DNA of 64,000 nucleotides, from positions 248,001 to 312,000 of the forward strand of contig NZ_VTVA01000001.1 in assembly GCF_008638345.1 (NCBI RefSeq). The letters are read 5' to 3'. The position numbers and the translations under genes were made by a program. A model generated the notes under the pieces. It did no database searches. It saw nothing but the letters and a program-made list of their open reading frames with translations, and had not been told where the DNA came from. The stretch is from Pseudomonas saliphila (GTDB lineage Bacteria > Pseudomonadota > Gammaproteobacteria > Pseudomonadales > Pseudomonadaceae). Positions within the stretch are counted from its first letter, which is position 1. Each line of letters opens with the position of its first letter. This document shows positions 28,964 through 37,082 of the stretch, piece by piece.

Positions 28964-30978
28964 TATTGGTCTCTCTGATGTAACGGCCGCAGACGCCAGA
29001 TACCGAAGGGCTGGCTCCATGGCTCGATCCGCATCCATTGGGTCTTGCCATACCAGGTCCAGGTATGGCCGGTCATAAGGTCTTCGCCAATCATCTGGGC
29101 GTCATCGGGCAAGTCGAACTCCCACAACGGCAGTTCGAAATGGGCTTCCTGGGCGTTGTGTGGATCCAGGCTGATGGCGATCAGAATGAAATTCTGAAGA
29201 TCCTCGGTGCGTTTGCCGAAATACAGGATGTTGTCATTCCAGGCGGTGTAGGCCTGAAATCCCATATGTGTCTGCAATGCGGGATTGGCGCGGCGAATCC
29301 GGTTGAGGTGAGTGATTTCCGCGACAATGTTGCCGGGGGCGTAGTAATCGCGTGGACGGATTTCGTATTTCTCGGAATCGAGGTATTCCTCTTTGCCTAA
29401 TACGGGCGCGGCTTCGCAGATTTCAAAGCCTGAATACATGCCCCAGGACCCGGCACCCATCGTTGCCAGCGCCGCCCGGATCAGAAAGCCCGGGCGCCCG
29501 GAATCGTGCAGAAAGTACGGATTGATATCCGGCGTATTGACGAAGAAATTCGGCCGATAGCAGTCTTTCCACGGCGCCTGATTGAGCTCGGTGAAAAACG
29601 TCTGCAATTCGTGTTTGGTATTGCGCCAGGTGAAGTAGGTATAGCTCTGACTGAAACCGAGCTTGCCCAGACGCGCCATCATCGGCGGCCGGGTAAAGGC
29701 CTCGGAGAGGAAGATGACATCAGGGTGGTCTTCGCGGATATCGGCGATCAACCATTCCCAGAACGGCATGGGCTTGGTGTGCGGATTATCCACCCGGAAC
29801 ATCTTCACCCCATGCTCGACCCAGCCGCGCACCACATCACGTAACGCCACCCACAATGAGGGCAAGGCGTCCTCGGCATAAAAATCGACGTTGACGATAT
29901 CCTCGTACTTCTTCGGTGGATTCTCGGCATGACGAATGCTGCCGTCGGGGCGCCAGCTGAACCAGCCAGGATGCTCCTGCAACCAGTGATGATCGGGCGA
30001 ACACTGAATAGCGAAGTCCAGTGCGATTTCCAGGTTGTGCGCCTTGGCCGCGTCGACCAGTGCATGGAAGTCATCGACCGTACCCAACTCGGGGTGAATC
30101 GCTTCGTGGCCGCCTTCGTGGCTACCGATGGCATAGGGGCTGCCCGGATCATTTTCCCCGGCGATGAGCGAGTTATTCGGCCCCTTGCGGTGGGTGCGGC
30201 CGATCGGATGGATCGGCGGGAAATACAACACATCAAAGTTCATCGCTGCAATTTCCGGCAGCCGCTCGATCACATCGCGAAAGGTGCCGTGGCGCTGCGG
30301 ATCATCTGTCACCGAACGGGGGAAAAGCTCATACCAGCTGGCGAACTCTGCCTCCCGGCGATCCACCTCCACCGGGTAAGCCTCGCTGCGCACCTTGTGC
30401 GGGTGCGCTTCGCTGGCGATCACTGCGTCAACCGTTTGCGGCGCCAGCATAATGGTCACCTTGTCATCGACCTCGGTCACCTCGGCCAGTTGCTGCAGCA
30501 CGCCATCGAGCACGGCGGCCAGATCAGATGAAGCATGCGACTTCACCTCTCGCAACAACTGCTCGCCCTCCTCCAGCTCCAACGGAACCGGGACGCCGGC
30601 GGCAAACTTTTTCTTCAGCTCATCGCAGTAGGTCGCGTAAGTATCAACCCAGGCTTCGATCGCGAACTCCATGCGGCCCAGCCGATCCGGGACAAACCGG
30701 GCGCGCCACAGATCGTTGGCAACGTATTCCAGCGGCACGCGCTGCCAGTCGTTATCGCGCACCGAGCGCCAGATGAGGCGGCCACCCAGCTTGTCATGAC
30801 CATCGGAAAAGACCACCGCAGACACCTCAAACGGCTGGCCTTGAATAGCCTTGGCTGCAAACCGACCCGCTTCGACCTGGGGCTTCACCGCTTCGATGGC
30901 GATACGCGGGAGTCGGATAGCGTCCTCAATGGAGAGCACCGCATCATGCGAACGCTCATTGGTATGTTCGAGCGACAT
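28963..30978 (-). CDS. glgE: Alpha-1,4-glucan:maltose-1-phosphate maltosyltransferase GlgE
   Basis: 671-residue GH13_3 enzyme that extends alpha-1,4-glucan by maltosyl units from maltose-1-phosphate. Residues about 1-180 form the N-terminal domain (RIAIEAVKPQVEAGRFAAK); barrel motifs follow: DVLYFPPIHPIG, the FAIQCSPDHHWLQEHP segment, the nucleophile region VDNPHTKPMPFWEW, the acid region IFLSEAFTRP and VNTPDINPYFLHDSGR. ATG 30978 has AAGGAG upstream and gives the family length; the longer frame to 31035 is not needed. It leads the glgE-treS-glgB operon, 67 bases after the SDR gene on the same strand. Confidence 0.95.
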   Translation of the reverse strand: MSLEHTNERSHDAVLSIEDAIRLPRIAIEAVKPQVEAGRFAAKAIQGQPFEVSAVVFSDGHDKLGGRLIWRSVRDNDWQRVPLEYVANDLWRARFVPDRLGRMEFAIEAWVDTYATYCDELKKKFAAGVPVPLELEEGEQLLREVKSHASSDLAAVLDGVLQQLAEVTEVDDKVTIMLAPQTVDAVIASEAHPHKVRSEAYPVEVDRREAEFASWYELFPRSVTDDPQRHGTFRDVIERLPEIAAMNFDVLYFPPIHPIGRTHRKGPNNSLIAGENDPGSPYAIGSHEGGHEAIHPELGTVDDFHALVDAAKAHNLEIALDFAIQCSPDHHWLQEHPGWFSWRPDGSIRHAENPPKKYEDIVNVDFYAEDALPSLWVALRDVVRGWVEHGVKMFRVDNPHTKPMPFWEWLIADIREDHPDVIFLSEAFTRPPMMARLGKLGFSQSYTYFTWRNTKHELQTFFTELNQAPWKDCYRPNFFVNTPDINPYFLHDSGRPGFLIRAALATMGAGSWGMYSGFEICEAAPVLGKEEYLDSEKYEIRPRDYYAPGNIVAEITHLNRIRRANPALQTHMGFQAYTAWNDNILYFGKRTEDLQNFILIAISLDPHNAQEAHFELPLWEFDLPDDAQMIGEDLMTGHTWTWYGKTQWMRIEPWSQPFGIWRLRPLHQRDQ

Positions 30979-31045
30979 CTGTTTAGGCTCCTTGCGCCCG
31001 GATTGGCCAGGCGGGTGGGAAAAGGGACAACGCACTCATCGGCTA

Positions 31046-31900
31046 TCAACCGTTAACGACATTGCCGCCATTGATATGGAGGACCTGACCACTCATGTAG
31101 CTGGAATCGTCACAGGCCAGATAGACGTAAGCTGGCCCGAGTTCGGCGGGCTGACCAGGGCGTTTCATGGGCGTATTAGAGCCGAAGGTTTCAACATTCT
31201 CGGCGTCAAACGTAGAGGGAATCAGTGGGGTCCAGATCGGCCCCGGTGCCACGGCATTGACCCGGATACCCCGCTCGGCAACATTCATCGATAGGGAACG
31301 GGTGAAGGCGGTAATCGCACCCTTGGTAGACGAATAGTCGAGCAGCATGGGACTGCCCTTGTAGGCCGTCACCGACGTGGTATTGATGATGGCCGCCCCA
31401 GACTGCATTGCCGGCAACGCGGCCTTGGTCAGCTGAAACATGCCAAAAATATTGGTGCGGAACGTTTTTTCCCACTGTTCCTGCGGAATATCTTCAAGGT
31501 TCTTGCGCGGGTGCTGTTCGCCAGCGTTGTTGACCAGCACGTCGATTTGCCCCCACTCGGCGAGCGTCTCCTCGACGATCTGTCGACACAGCGTTTCCTC
31601 AGCCACATCGCCAGCGTAGACCTTCACCTTGCGCCCGGTACGCTCGACTTCCTTGCGGGTGTGCTCGGCATCGGCATGCTCTTCGAGATAGAGCATGACG
31701 ATATCGGCGCCTTCCCGAGCAAAATGCACCGCAACCGCGCGCCCGATACCGCTGTCGGCACCCGTCACGATCGCAACCTTGCCTTCCAGCTTGCCGGCGG
31801 CTTTGTAGTGATCGGAAATATAAATCGGTTCCGGATGCATCTCGCCCTCTTTACCGGGGCGATGCTCCTGATGCTGCGGGGGAAGCGTCTGCTCGGACAT
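31046..31900 (-). CDS. SDR-family oxidoreductase, YghA/general-stress-39 type
   Basis: 284-residue NAD(P)-dependent short-chain dehydrogenase. It has a hydrophilic N-terminal arm (residues 1-35, His/Pro-rich, with EPIYISDHY), the cofactor loop TGADSGIGRA, NNAGEQ, and the catalytic Ser-Tyr-Lys set (TTSVTAY then YSSTKGA). The long arm marks the subgroup that includes YghA and Bacillus general stress protein 39. The natural substrate is not known. Upstream lies a good AlgU-like promoter candidate. Its gap to glgE is only 67 bases, so the oxidoreductase may be co-transcribed with the maltosyltransferase genes. Confidence 0.9.
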   Translation of the reverse strand: MSEQTLPPQHQEHRPGKEGEMHPEPIYISDHYKAAGKLEGKVAIVTGADSGIGRAVAVHFAREGADIVMLYLEEHADAEHTRKEVERTGRKVKVYAGDVAEETLCRQIVEETLAEWGQIDVLVNNAGEQHPRKNLEDIPQEQWEKTFRTNIFGMFQLTKAALPAMQSGAAIINTTSVTAYKGSPMLLDYSSTKGAITAFTRSLSMNVAERGIRVNAVAPGPIWTPLIPSTFDAENVETFGSNTPMKRPGQPAELGPAYVYLACDDSSYMSGQVLHINGGNVVNG

Positions 31901-31932
31901 GATGACCTCCGAAGGTGTGGACCACGTGTATC

Positions 31933-31961
31933 TTCGGACAGAACCGCGGAAACATTGGTTC
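31933..31961 (-). promoter_or_regulatory. Candidate AlgU/RpoE-type promoter upstream of the SDR gene
   Basis: On the reverse strand, GGAACCA with core GAACCA (31961-31956), 17 bases, TCCGAA (31938-31933). This fits GAACTT-N16/17-TCTGAA with only two or three changes, at a plausible distance (about 25-30 bases of leader) from ATG 31900. Confidence 0.5.
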
Positions 31962-32187
31962 CTGTCAATCGGGACGGATAGGCGATAAGCGGATAAAACG
32001 GCGGCGTGGGGGTACCCTGTCGCAGCGCTGGTGTGGAGGGGGTTGAGTTCAATTACATTGGCTGGCCTGGCGGCCAGCGTCGTGCCGAGGGCGACACTCC
32101 TACCGGGGGATGTGCGGGTCGCCGCTCTTGCGTAGGCTCAAACGCGGCAGTGCGGGACCTGAGTTTTCTGCGGGGCGCCCGAGCTAA

Positions 32188-33078
32188 TCAGCCGCGTGAG
32201 GCCCGCTTGGGCTTCGGCGTGTCATCTTCCTTGTCGCTCTTGGCCTTGCTACTGCGTGCAGGGGCCTTGCCGCCGCCCTTGCCCCCCGGCTTGCCACCCA
32301 GACTGCGCTTGAGCAGTTCGGTGAGATCGGTGACGTCGGCACTGCGGCGCTGCTCGACACTTTCTTCTTCCTCCACTGATTCGATCTTGCCCTTGGCGGC
32401 CTTCTCTTCAACCAGCTCCATGATCTTGTCCTGGAATTCGTCGCGATACTCCTCCGGCTGCCAGTCGCTGCTCATGTCCTCGATCAAGCGAGTAGCCATA
32501 TCCAGTTCCTTCTTGGTCACTTTCGCTTTGGTGACGGCATCGGTCAATTCGAGCGTTTCCAGGCCGCGCACATCGGAGGGCCAGCGCAGCATAACCAGCA
32601 TCAGTGCTCCGTCCAGCGGCATCAGCGCGGCCAGGCGCGCCTTGGTGCGTATCACCACATTGGCGAGGGCAACCTTGTTGGTCTGCACCAGCGCTTCGCG
32701 CAACAAGGCGTACACCTTTTCGCCGCGCTTCACCGGGCTCAGGTAATAGGGCTTCTCGAAATTGGGCAGTGGGATCTGTGAGCTGTCGACGAAGGAAAAA
32801 ATATCTATTGTCTGGGTCGCTTCCGGGTGCGCAGCGCGGATCTCCTCCTCACTGATGACCACATACTGACCCTTCTGCAATTCGACACCCTTGACGATAT
32901 CCTCGCTGGTGACTTCTTTGCCGGTGGTCTTGTTGATCCGTTTGTAACCGACCGGATCCATGCTGCGCTTGTCCAGCCAATCGAAATCCACTCCCTGCGA
33001 GGTCGTAGCCGACACCAGACCGACAGGGATATGAACCAGGCCGAAACTGATAGCACCTTTCCAGATTGATCGGGGCAT
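32188..33078 (-). CDS. ku: Ku protein for bacterial non-homologous end joining
   Basis: 296-residue homologue of bacterial Ku, which binds DNA double-strand ends as a homodimer and recruits LigD. The N-terminus (PRSIWKGAISFGLVHIPVGL) is the family hallmark; the core (GYKRINKTTGKEV, ISEEEIRAAHPEATQTIDI, KPYYLSPVKRGEK) follows. Residues ~240-296 are a basic Gly/Lys-rich tail, as in longer Ku proteins that bind extra DNA. No ligD is in the window. Its position beside the trehalose/glucan genes matches, from memory, the PAO1 arrangement and suggests repair after desiccation. Confidence 0.96.
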   Translation of the reverse strand: MPRSIWKGAISFGLVHIPVGLVSATTSQGVDFDWLDKRSMDPVGYKRINKTTGKEVTSEDIVKGVELQKGQYVVISEEEIRAAHPEATQTIDIFSFVDSSQIPLPNFEKPYYLSPVKRGEKVYALLREALVQTNKVALANVVIRTKARLAALMPLDGALMLVMLRWPSDVRGLETLELTDAVTKAKVTKKELDMATRLIEDMSSDWQPEEYRDEFQDKIMELVEEKAAKGKIESVEEEESVEQRRSADVTDLTELLKRSLGGKPGGKGGGKAPARSSKAKSDKEDDTPKPKRASRG

Positions 33079-33208
33079 TGCCGTTACTCGCCTTTAACCT
33101 GTGTTCGGATGACCCTGGCGCGTGGGGGAAAGTTTCATTCCCCGGTCGGGCAGTGGCCGCGGAGCCCGAGCGCCTTCGGCAGCCTTTACCCGAAACAGCG
33201 AGCTGAAT

Positions 33209-33691
33209 TCAGGCTCCGGGATCCTCTTTGCGCTGCGTCAGTAATGGCAAAAGATGCAGGATGACCAGCGCGATCAGGGTGCTGATCATCGCCGTCATCT
33301 CGTGACCAAGACCGACCGCTACCCCGATGGCTGCGGTGAACCAGATTCCCGCCGCGGTAGTGAGCCCTTTAACATCCTTAAGGCTCTCTGTTTTGAGAAT
33401 GGTCCCGGCGCCAAGGAAGCCGACCCCCGTAACAATGCCCTGGATCACGCGGCTCATGGCATCGTCCATGGCGCCGTCCTGCAGCGAGGCGATCACGAAC
33501 AACGCAGCACCAAGACCCACCATCATATGGGTCCGGATCCCGGCTGCCTTGCCCTGCTGCTCGCGTTCAAAGCCAAGCAGACCGCCGAGCAAGGCGGCGA
33601 ACAATAGCCGCGTGGTTACCCGCGTGGCGTTTTCAACATCGTCCAGATCAGAAAACTCGCTGATTATCGTGGCGAGTATCGTTTCCCACAC
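33209..33691 (-). CDS. MgtC/SapB family membrane protein
   Basis: 160 residues with about four transmembrane helices and the MgtC hallmarks ALLGGLLGFEREQQGKAAGIRTHMMVGLGAAL and GVGFLGAGTILK. The C-terminal ACT-like domain of full MgtC is missing, so it belongs to the short form. Family members have been tied to Mg2+ limitation and survival, though transport is not firmly shown. The start is GTG 33691 with AGGAGG eight bases upstream. It follows no other gene closely; 130 bases separate it from ku, which is next in the same direction. Confidence 0.88.
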   Translation of the reverse strand: MWETILATIISEFSDLDDVENATRVTTRLLFAALLGGLLGFEREQQGKAAGIRTHMMVGLGAALFVIASLQDGAMDDAMSRVIQGIVTGVGFLGAGTILKTESLKDVKGLTTAAGIWFTAAIGVAVGLGHEMTAMISTLIALVILHLLPLLTQRKEDPGA

Positions 33692-33803
33692 GTGGTCCGC
33701 CTCCTCATCATTGGTCGCTGCCTATGCGGTCACAGCAATAGCACTGGCCGTTCTGCTGTGACTCCCCTGCCGCCGAGTAGTTTGCTGGCGTGTTCGCTCG
33801 AGC

Positions 33804-33833
33804 GGAACTTATCAGTCGCCGGCGAAGGTCTAT
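33804..33833 (+). promoter_or_regulatory. Candidate AlgU/RpoE-type promoter upstream of the 72-aa gene
   Basis: GGAACTT (33804-33810), the full -35 consensus, then 18 bases to TCTAT (33829-33833), or 17 to GTCTAT. This is the strongest -35 of the five pairs in the window. The predicted transcript start is just upstream of the ribosome site GGAGA at 33856. Confidence 0.5.
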
Positions 33834-33866
33834 TGATTTAGCCAACCCAACCAATGGAGATATTCA

Positions 33867-34085
33867 ATGGGCAAAAAAAATCTGTTTCTGGTCAGCTACA
33901 TCCTGGATAACCAGCCAGCCAGCTGTGAAATCGAATCCGATGCACAGACGCTCACACCTGAGCAGGCGTTGACCATGATCAAAGAGCAACACAGCGGCAC
34001 CGGGAAGATCACCGATGTGCAGGTTCAACAGATGATTGAACCCAAGGATGGCGGCACGACACCCGAGCACCACACCCCCTCGTGA
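33867..34085 (+). CDS. Small hypothetical protein (72 aa)
   Basis: 72 residues, soluble, with no transmembrane segment, no Cys pair except a single Cys in PASCEIES, and a hydrophilic tail rich in Thr, Pro and His. An alternation of strand-like (FLVSYIL) and helix-like (LTPEQALTMIKEQH) stretches suggests a small alpha/beta fold. I do not recognise the family. GGAGA at good distance and an ECF-like promoter support a real, possibly stress-regulated gene. Confidence 0.65.
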   Translation: MGKKNLFLVSYILDNQPASCEIESDAQTLTPEQALTMIKEQHSGTGKITDVQVQQMIEPKDGGTTPEHHTPS

Positions 34086-34246
34086 GGGGCTGAGCGGCTG
34101 CCGCCGGCTTATTTCACGGGGAACTATCAAGCAGCCGCGCGCTCAAAGATGGCACAACGATGCTTCATCAACAGCCGCTTCGTCTGGACTCGCGGCGAAC
34201 GGTAAATCCAAAAGTATTCAGCTGTTCAGTACCAGGGAGGTAGTGC

Positions 34247-34534
34247 GTGAGCCCGGAAAGTTATGTGTTGCTGTTGATCGGTTGCTGGCTGCTGGTGGCA
34301 AGCTCCACGCTCTGGGGAATATTGCGTATCAGCCGTCGTCACTACCTTGAACTGGACTATTCCGAAACTCAAACAGACCTGCCTCCCGAGCCAACCGAGC
34401 CGGGGAACGAGCCCGCTTATAGGGGCTTCCAGTTTTCCAGTCTGCGGCTCAGAGCTACCACGGCCATCGCACGACTGCCCTCAGTCATTGGCCCCCTCCA
34501 TTGGCGACATCGGCGCATACCTGCGGATTCATGA
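34247..34534 (+). CDS. Hypothetical single-pass membrane protein (95 aa)
   Basis: The frame starts at GTG 34247 with GGGAGG upstream. It has one N-terminal transmembrane segment (YVLLLIGCWLLVASSTLWGIL, about 6-26) then a basic RISRRH that would stay inside. The remainder is Pro/Glu/Arg-rich without a recognised motif, and codon quality falls after residue 60, so the true end or the reality of the C-terminus is less certain. No family assignment. Confidence 0.5.
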   Translation: MSPESYVLLLIGCWLLVASSTLWGILRISRRHYLELDYSETQTDLPPEPTEPGNEPAYRGFQFSSLRLRATTAIARLPSVIGPLHWRHRRIPADS

Positions 34535-35114
34535 CGCCCGTCGGCGCCGCTCCCTGGCCCTCCGTACTTCACCTCTCGCGCTGCGATCAAAATGGCCATA
34601 AAAAACGCGCGTTCGCCATCGAATATATATATCGCAAAATATAATAAAACTTGTTGTCTTTAACGCCATTCGATGGCGTAACACGTTAATAAATCATCGT
34701 CTCGTAACGGCTGTTAACCGCTCTATTTCGACATTTGTACCATAGCGATACTATCCAGCGTTTGCTCGCCTGAAAATTTCAACTACTCTCTAAATTCGCT
34801 TGATCGAGAGACCGTGTGCTGCTAAAAACGTAACTGCAGCACATAAATGAAAGAGGGAAGGAACTTCTGATAATTCTGGCGAAGCAAGAAATAATAAGAT
34901 GATGCCAATTAGCGAAATAGGTTTCGCCCGGCGATTTACAGCTTAAAAAAATAGCTTTGCACTGAGCTTTCGCGCCATCACTGTCTGGCGCGTCAGAATC
35001 TTCCTGAAAACGGACTATTCGGTGTGCATCCCGACGGCTAGCGACCATTTGCCGACGTATTTCGGTTTGTTGCCACGATCTTGAAACACTGGACGAGCAA
35101 CCTTTATCGAGCGT
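34535..35114. other. AT-rich non-coding region with inverted repeats
   Basis: About 580 bases with no supported gene on either strand. Composition between 34620 and 34960 is markedly more AT-rich than the neighbouring genes, with a TATATATATC run at 34624. It contains the CGCCAT/ATGGCG repeat cluster at 34614-34678 and, near 34860, a GGAACTT without a matching -10. An unannotated small RNA or a regulatory/acquired segment is possible. Confidence 0.55.
34614..34678. promoter_or_regulatory. Inverted-repeat cluster CGCCAT(T/C)GA, possible operator or sRNA stem
   Basis: CGCCATCGAA (34614-34623) pairs perfectly with TTCGATGGCG (34669-34678), 10 bases each, over 45 bases of AT-rich sequence. The second arm also forms a local palindrome CGCCAT-TCG-ATGGCG (34664-34678). 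Three related half-sites in 65 bases suggest a protein-binding site or alternative RNA folds. Confidence 0.45.
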
Positions 35115-35432
35115 ATGGGGCATACAATGAGCATAGGGCTAGCCATGAAGAGGTCTGAACACCTTACCGTCGCGGACATCGAAACCGTGTTGAATAATTC
35201 CATGCAGTCGGTGCGCAGTAAATGCAAGGTCGAGGTTGATCGCACTCTTACCGTTCAACTCAGTTATCAGAACGAAGACTTCACTGTGGTAGGCATCAGC
35301 CGGGACCAGTACCGCGACGTTCAATCATTGCGACGACTTGGACGCCACCTTCTCGAAGAGATCGAAGCGACCATCATCATGGGCGCCATGCGCAGTGATA
35401 TAACGCGTCGCGCCAAGGCTCAGGCGCATTGA
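35115..35432 (+). CDS. Small hypothetical protein, possibly DUF1652-like
   Basis: 105 residues from the most distal ATG; ATG 35127 and ATG 35145 are alternatives, the last with AGGG seven bases upstream. The region from LTVADIETVLNNSM through KCKVEVDRTLTVQL and FTVVGISRDQYRDVQSLRRLGRHLLEEIEA resembles the DUF1652 pattern of pseudomonad small proteins (helix, two strands with one Cys, helix), but I could not check this. No membrane segment. Its stop is one base from the stop of the convergent 35434 gene. Confidence 0.65.
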   Translation: MGHTMSIGLAMKRSEHLTVADIETVLNNSMQSVRSKCKVEVDRTLTVQLSYQNEDFTVVGISRDQYRDVQSLRRLGRHLLEEIEATIIMGAMRSDITRRAKAQAH

Positions 35433-35433
35433 T

Positions 35434-35652
35434 CTATTTGCTGTGTTCCGGGGACGCGGGCGCTTTCGCCATGCCGCGCGGCCCCATTCGCGCCCAGATT
35501 ATCCAACCCACGACCGGCAGGAGAAAGATGAGCGCAATCCAGCCGTAACGATTCCGTTTTGGCTTGTCGCTTTTCATGATATTGGCCGCCAGCCAGAGAT
35601 CTACCAGCAGAACAATCACTAACGTTAAACCGATCAGTACAAGTGCCTCCAT
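35434..35652 (-). CDS. Small PLDc_N-type membrane protein
   Basis: 72 residues with two transmembrane helices (about 3-22 and 38-56) and a GWIALIFLLPVVGWIIWARMGPRG segment that matches the phospholipase-D-nuclease N-terminal domain found as stand-alone small proteins and at the front of cardiolipin synthases. No catalytic HKD is present, so it is only the membrane part. GAGGAG lies seven bases before ATG 35652. Its function is unknown; it may act with membrane lipid enzymes such as ClsB in this region. Confidence 0.78.
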   Translation of the reverse strand: MEALVLIGLTLVIVLLVDLWLAANIMKSDKPKRNRYGWIALIFLLPVVGWIIWARMGPRGMAKAPASPEHSK

Positions 35653-35749
35653 CGCTTCGCTCCTCGATTGAAGCTATTTAGAAGTATGGCTACACATGCC
35701 CGGCCAAGTTCAAAAATCCCCTTCCGTTACACCGTTCATCCCTCGTGCT

Positions 35750-35777
35750 GAACTCGCCAAACGGCGTCCAGTCATAA
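35750..35777 (+). promoter_or_regulatory. Candidate AlgU/RpoE-type promoter upstream of the 35824 gene
   Basis: GAACTC (35750-35755), 16 bases, TCATAA (35772-35777). The -35 matches 5 of 6. The -10 keeps TC and a final A. The transcript would start about 40 bases before ATG 35824. Confidence 0.35.
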
Positions 35778-35823
35778 CTCACACAATTGACGCGACTTGT
35801 CATTAGCGGCGAGGAGGACTTTC

Positions 35824-36201
35824 ATGCCACGCGGAAGCAAAGACAAATACACCGAACAGCAAAAACGCAAAGCCGAGCACATCGAGGAAACCTACCAGGA
35901 GAAAGGTGTTTCCGACGGTGAAGCCGAGGCGCGGGCTTGGGCCACCGTTAATAAACAGTCAGGCGGCGGCGAACGTTCCGGCGGCTCCGGCGAGAAAAAA
36001 TCCCCACAGCAGAAACGTAAGGACGCCAGTCGGTCGGCGCGGCGAGCGGTCGCCACCAAACGGGGTGAGCCGCGCAAGGACCGCCCGCTTGAGTCCGAAA
36101 CCAAGCAGGAGCTCTTGCAGAAAGCGCGCGCGAAGAACATCCGCGGCCGCTCATCCATGCGTAAACAGGAATTGGTCCAGGCCTTGAAAAAGGCGTCCTG
36201 A
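35824..36201 (+). CDS. Basic small protein with Rho-N/SAP-like C-terminal motif
   Basis: 125 residues, very rich in Lys, Arg, Glu and Gln. The N-terminal half (KYTEQQKRKAEHIEETYQEK then GVSDGEAEARAWATVNK) is typical of pseudomonad proteins labelled 'plasmid stabilization protein', which is a weak name. Residues about 95-125 (ELLQKARAKNIRGRSSMRKQELVQAL) resemble the Rho-termination N-terminal/SAP helix-extended-helix DNA-binding motif. ATG 35824 follows GGAGGA, so the shorter start is right. An ECF-like promoter pair is upstream. DNA binding is plausible. Confidence 0.8.
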   Translation: MPRGSKDKYTEQQKRKAEHIEETYQEKGVSDGEAEARAWATVNKQSGGGERSGGSGEKKSPQQKRKDASRSARRAVATKRGEPRKDRPLESETKQELLQKARAKNIRGRSSMRKQELVQALKKAS

Positions 36202-36329
36202 CAGAGCGGTTGAATCAACGTTGCACCTCATGGCGATCGCGACGGCTGGGAGACCACCCTCTAAAAATGCCGGCCTCCGTTCGTTTCAAGACCACACGCT
36301 GTACCAATCAGGTCCAACCGGGAGAAGTC

Positions 36330-37019
36330 ATGAATACCTTGCGAGCATTAACTATCGGGGCTGCCACTGTCGGGGCCGCCGCGTTTATTTATCACCGGAT
36401 GTCGGAACGGAAGGCCTTCGGCCCAGCGCGCTTTATCGATACTGCCGCAGCCAAGGGGTTTTCCGAGATTGAAGCAGCAAGACTCGCGCTGGAAAAAACC
36501 AAATCGACGGAGGTGAAATCCTTTGCTTATAAAATGATTGAGGACCACCTGGCGATCAACAAGGAGCTCAGGCAGCTAGCCCGGGAAAAAGGTCACCAAC
36601 TGGACGAGGAAACCGACCTGATCAACAGAGCCAGGTCGATGCTGCTGAGTCTGCGCGAAACGGATGGATTCGACACTGCTTATGCGGACCATCAGGTCGC
36701 AGCACATGAACAGATCGTCGCCATATTCCAGCAAGGCGCTCAGCTTGACGATTTCGAAGTGAGCCATTTTGCCCAACGCACGCTGGGCAAACTCGAGCAC
36801 CACCTTAAAATGGCCAGAACTCTGACCCAAAACCTGCGCGAAGCCCCCGCCCGTTCACTCGACCAGTCTGAGGTCAGCTCTCTATCGGCCGCCAATGAAG
36901 CTGCTAACAAACCCGCTCCGCAGACAAGCAGCACGCCGCAGGTCGATACAGCTGCGTCGGGGATCAGCACAGGCACTCCACAACAGAACCGCGGTAATGC
37001 CGGTAATCCCAAGCACTGA
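36330..37019 (+). CDS. DUF4142 protein with N-terminal membrane anchor
   Basis: 229 residues. A short N-terminal hydrophobic stretch (LTIGAATVGAAAFIYHRM) may be a signal anchor. Residues 30-185 form the DUF4142 ferritin-like helical bundle, shown by ARFIDTAAAKGFSEIEAARLAL, SFAYKMIEDHLAINKEL and DDFEVSHFAQRTLGKLEHHLKMA. No metal-binding ExxH set typical of ferritins is obvious, so function is unknown. The C-terminal ~45 residues are low-complexity Ala/Thr/Ser/Pro. GGGAGAAG precedes ATG 36330; the longer frame to 36210 is not needed. Possibly linked to the 35824 gene (128-base gap). Confidence 0.8.
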   Translation: MNTLRALTIGAATVGAAAFIYHRMSERKAFGPARFIDTAAAKGFSEIEAARLALEKTKSTEVKSFAYKMIEDHLAINKELRQLAREKGHQLDEETDLINRARSMLLSLRETDGFDTAYADHQVAAHEQIVAIFQQGAQLDDFEVSHFAQRTLGKLEHHLKMARTLTQNLREAPARSLDQSEVSSLSAANEAANKPAPQTSSTPQVDTAASGISTGTPQQNRGNAGNPKH

Positions 37020-37082
37020 AAGATTACTGCGGGGCTGCCAGATCGCGGCTTGAAGATAGTGCCTGGAATAACGTAACAACAC

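Noticed and set aside
32006-32746. 246-residue forward ORF upstream of and over ku
   Set aside because: Ser/Leu-rich translation of non-coding and antisense ku sequence.
34860-34866. GGAACTT as a sixth ECF promoter for the 35115 gene
   Set aside because: No TCTGA-like -10 at 16-18 bases; distance to the gene is large.
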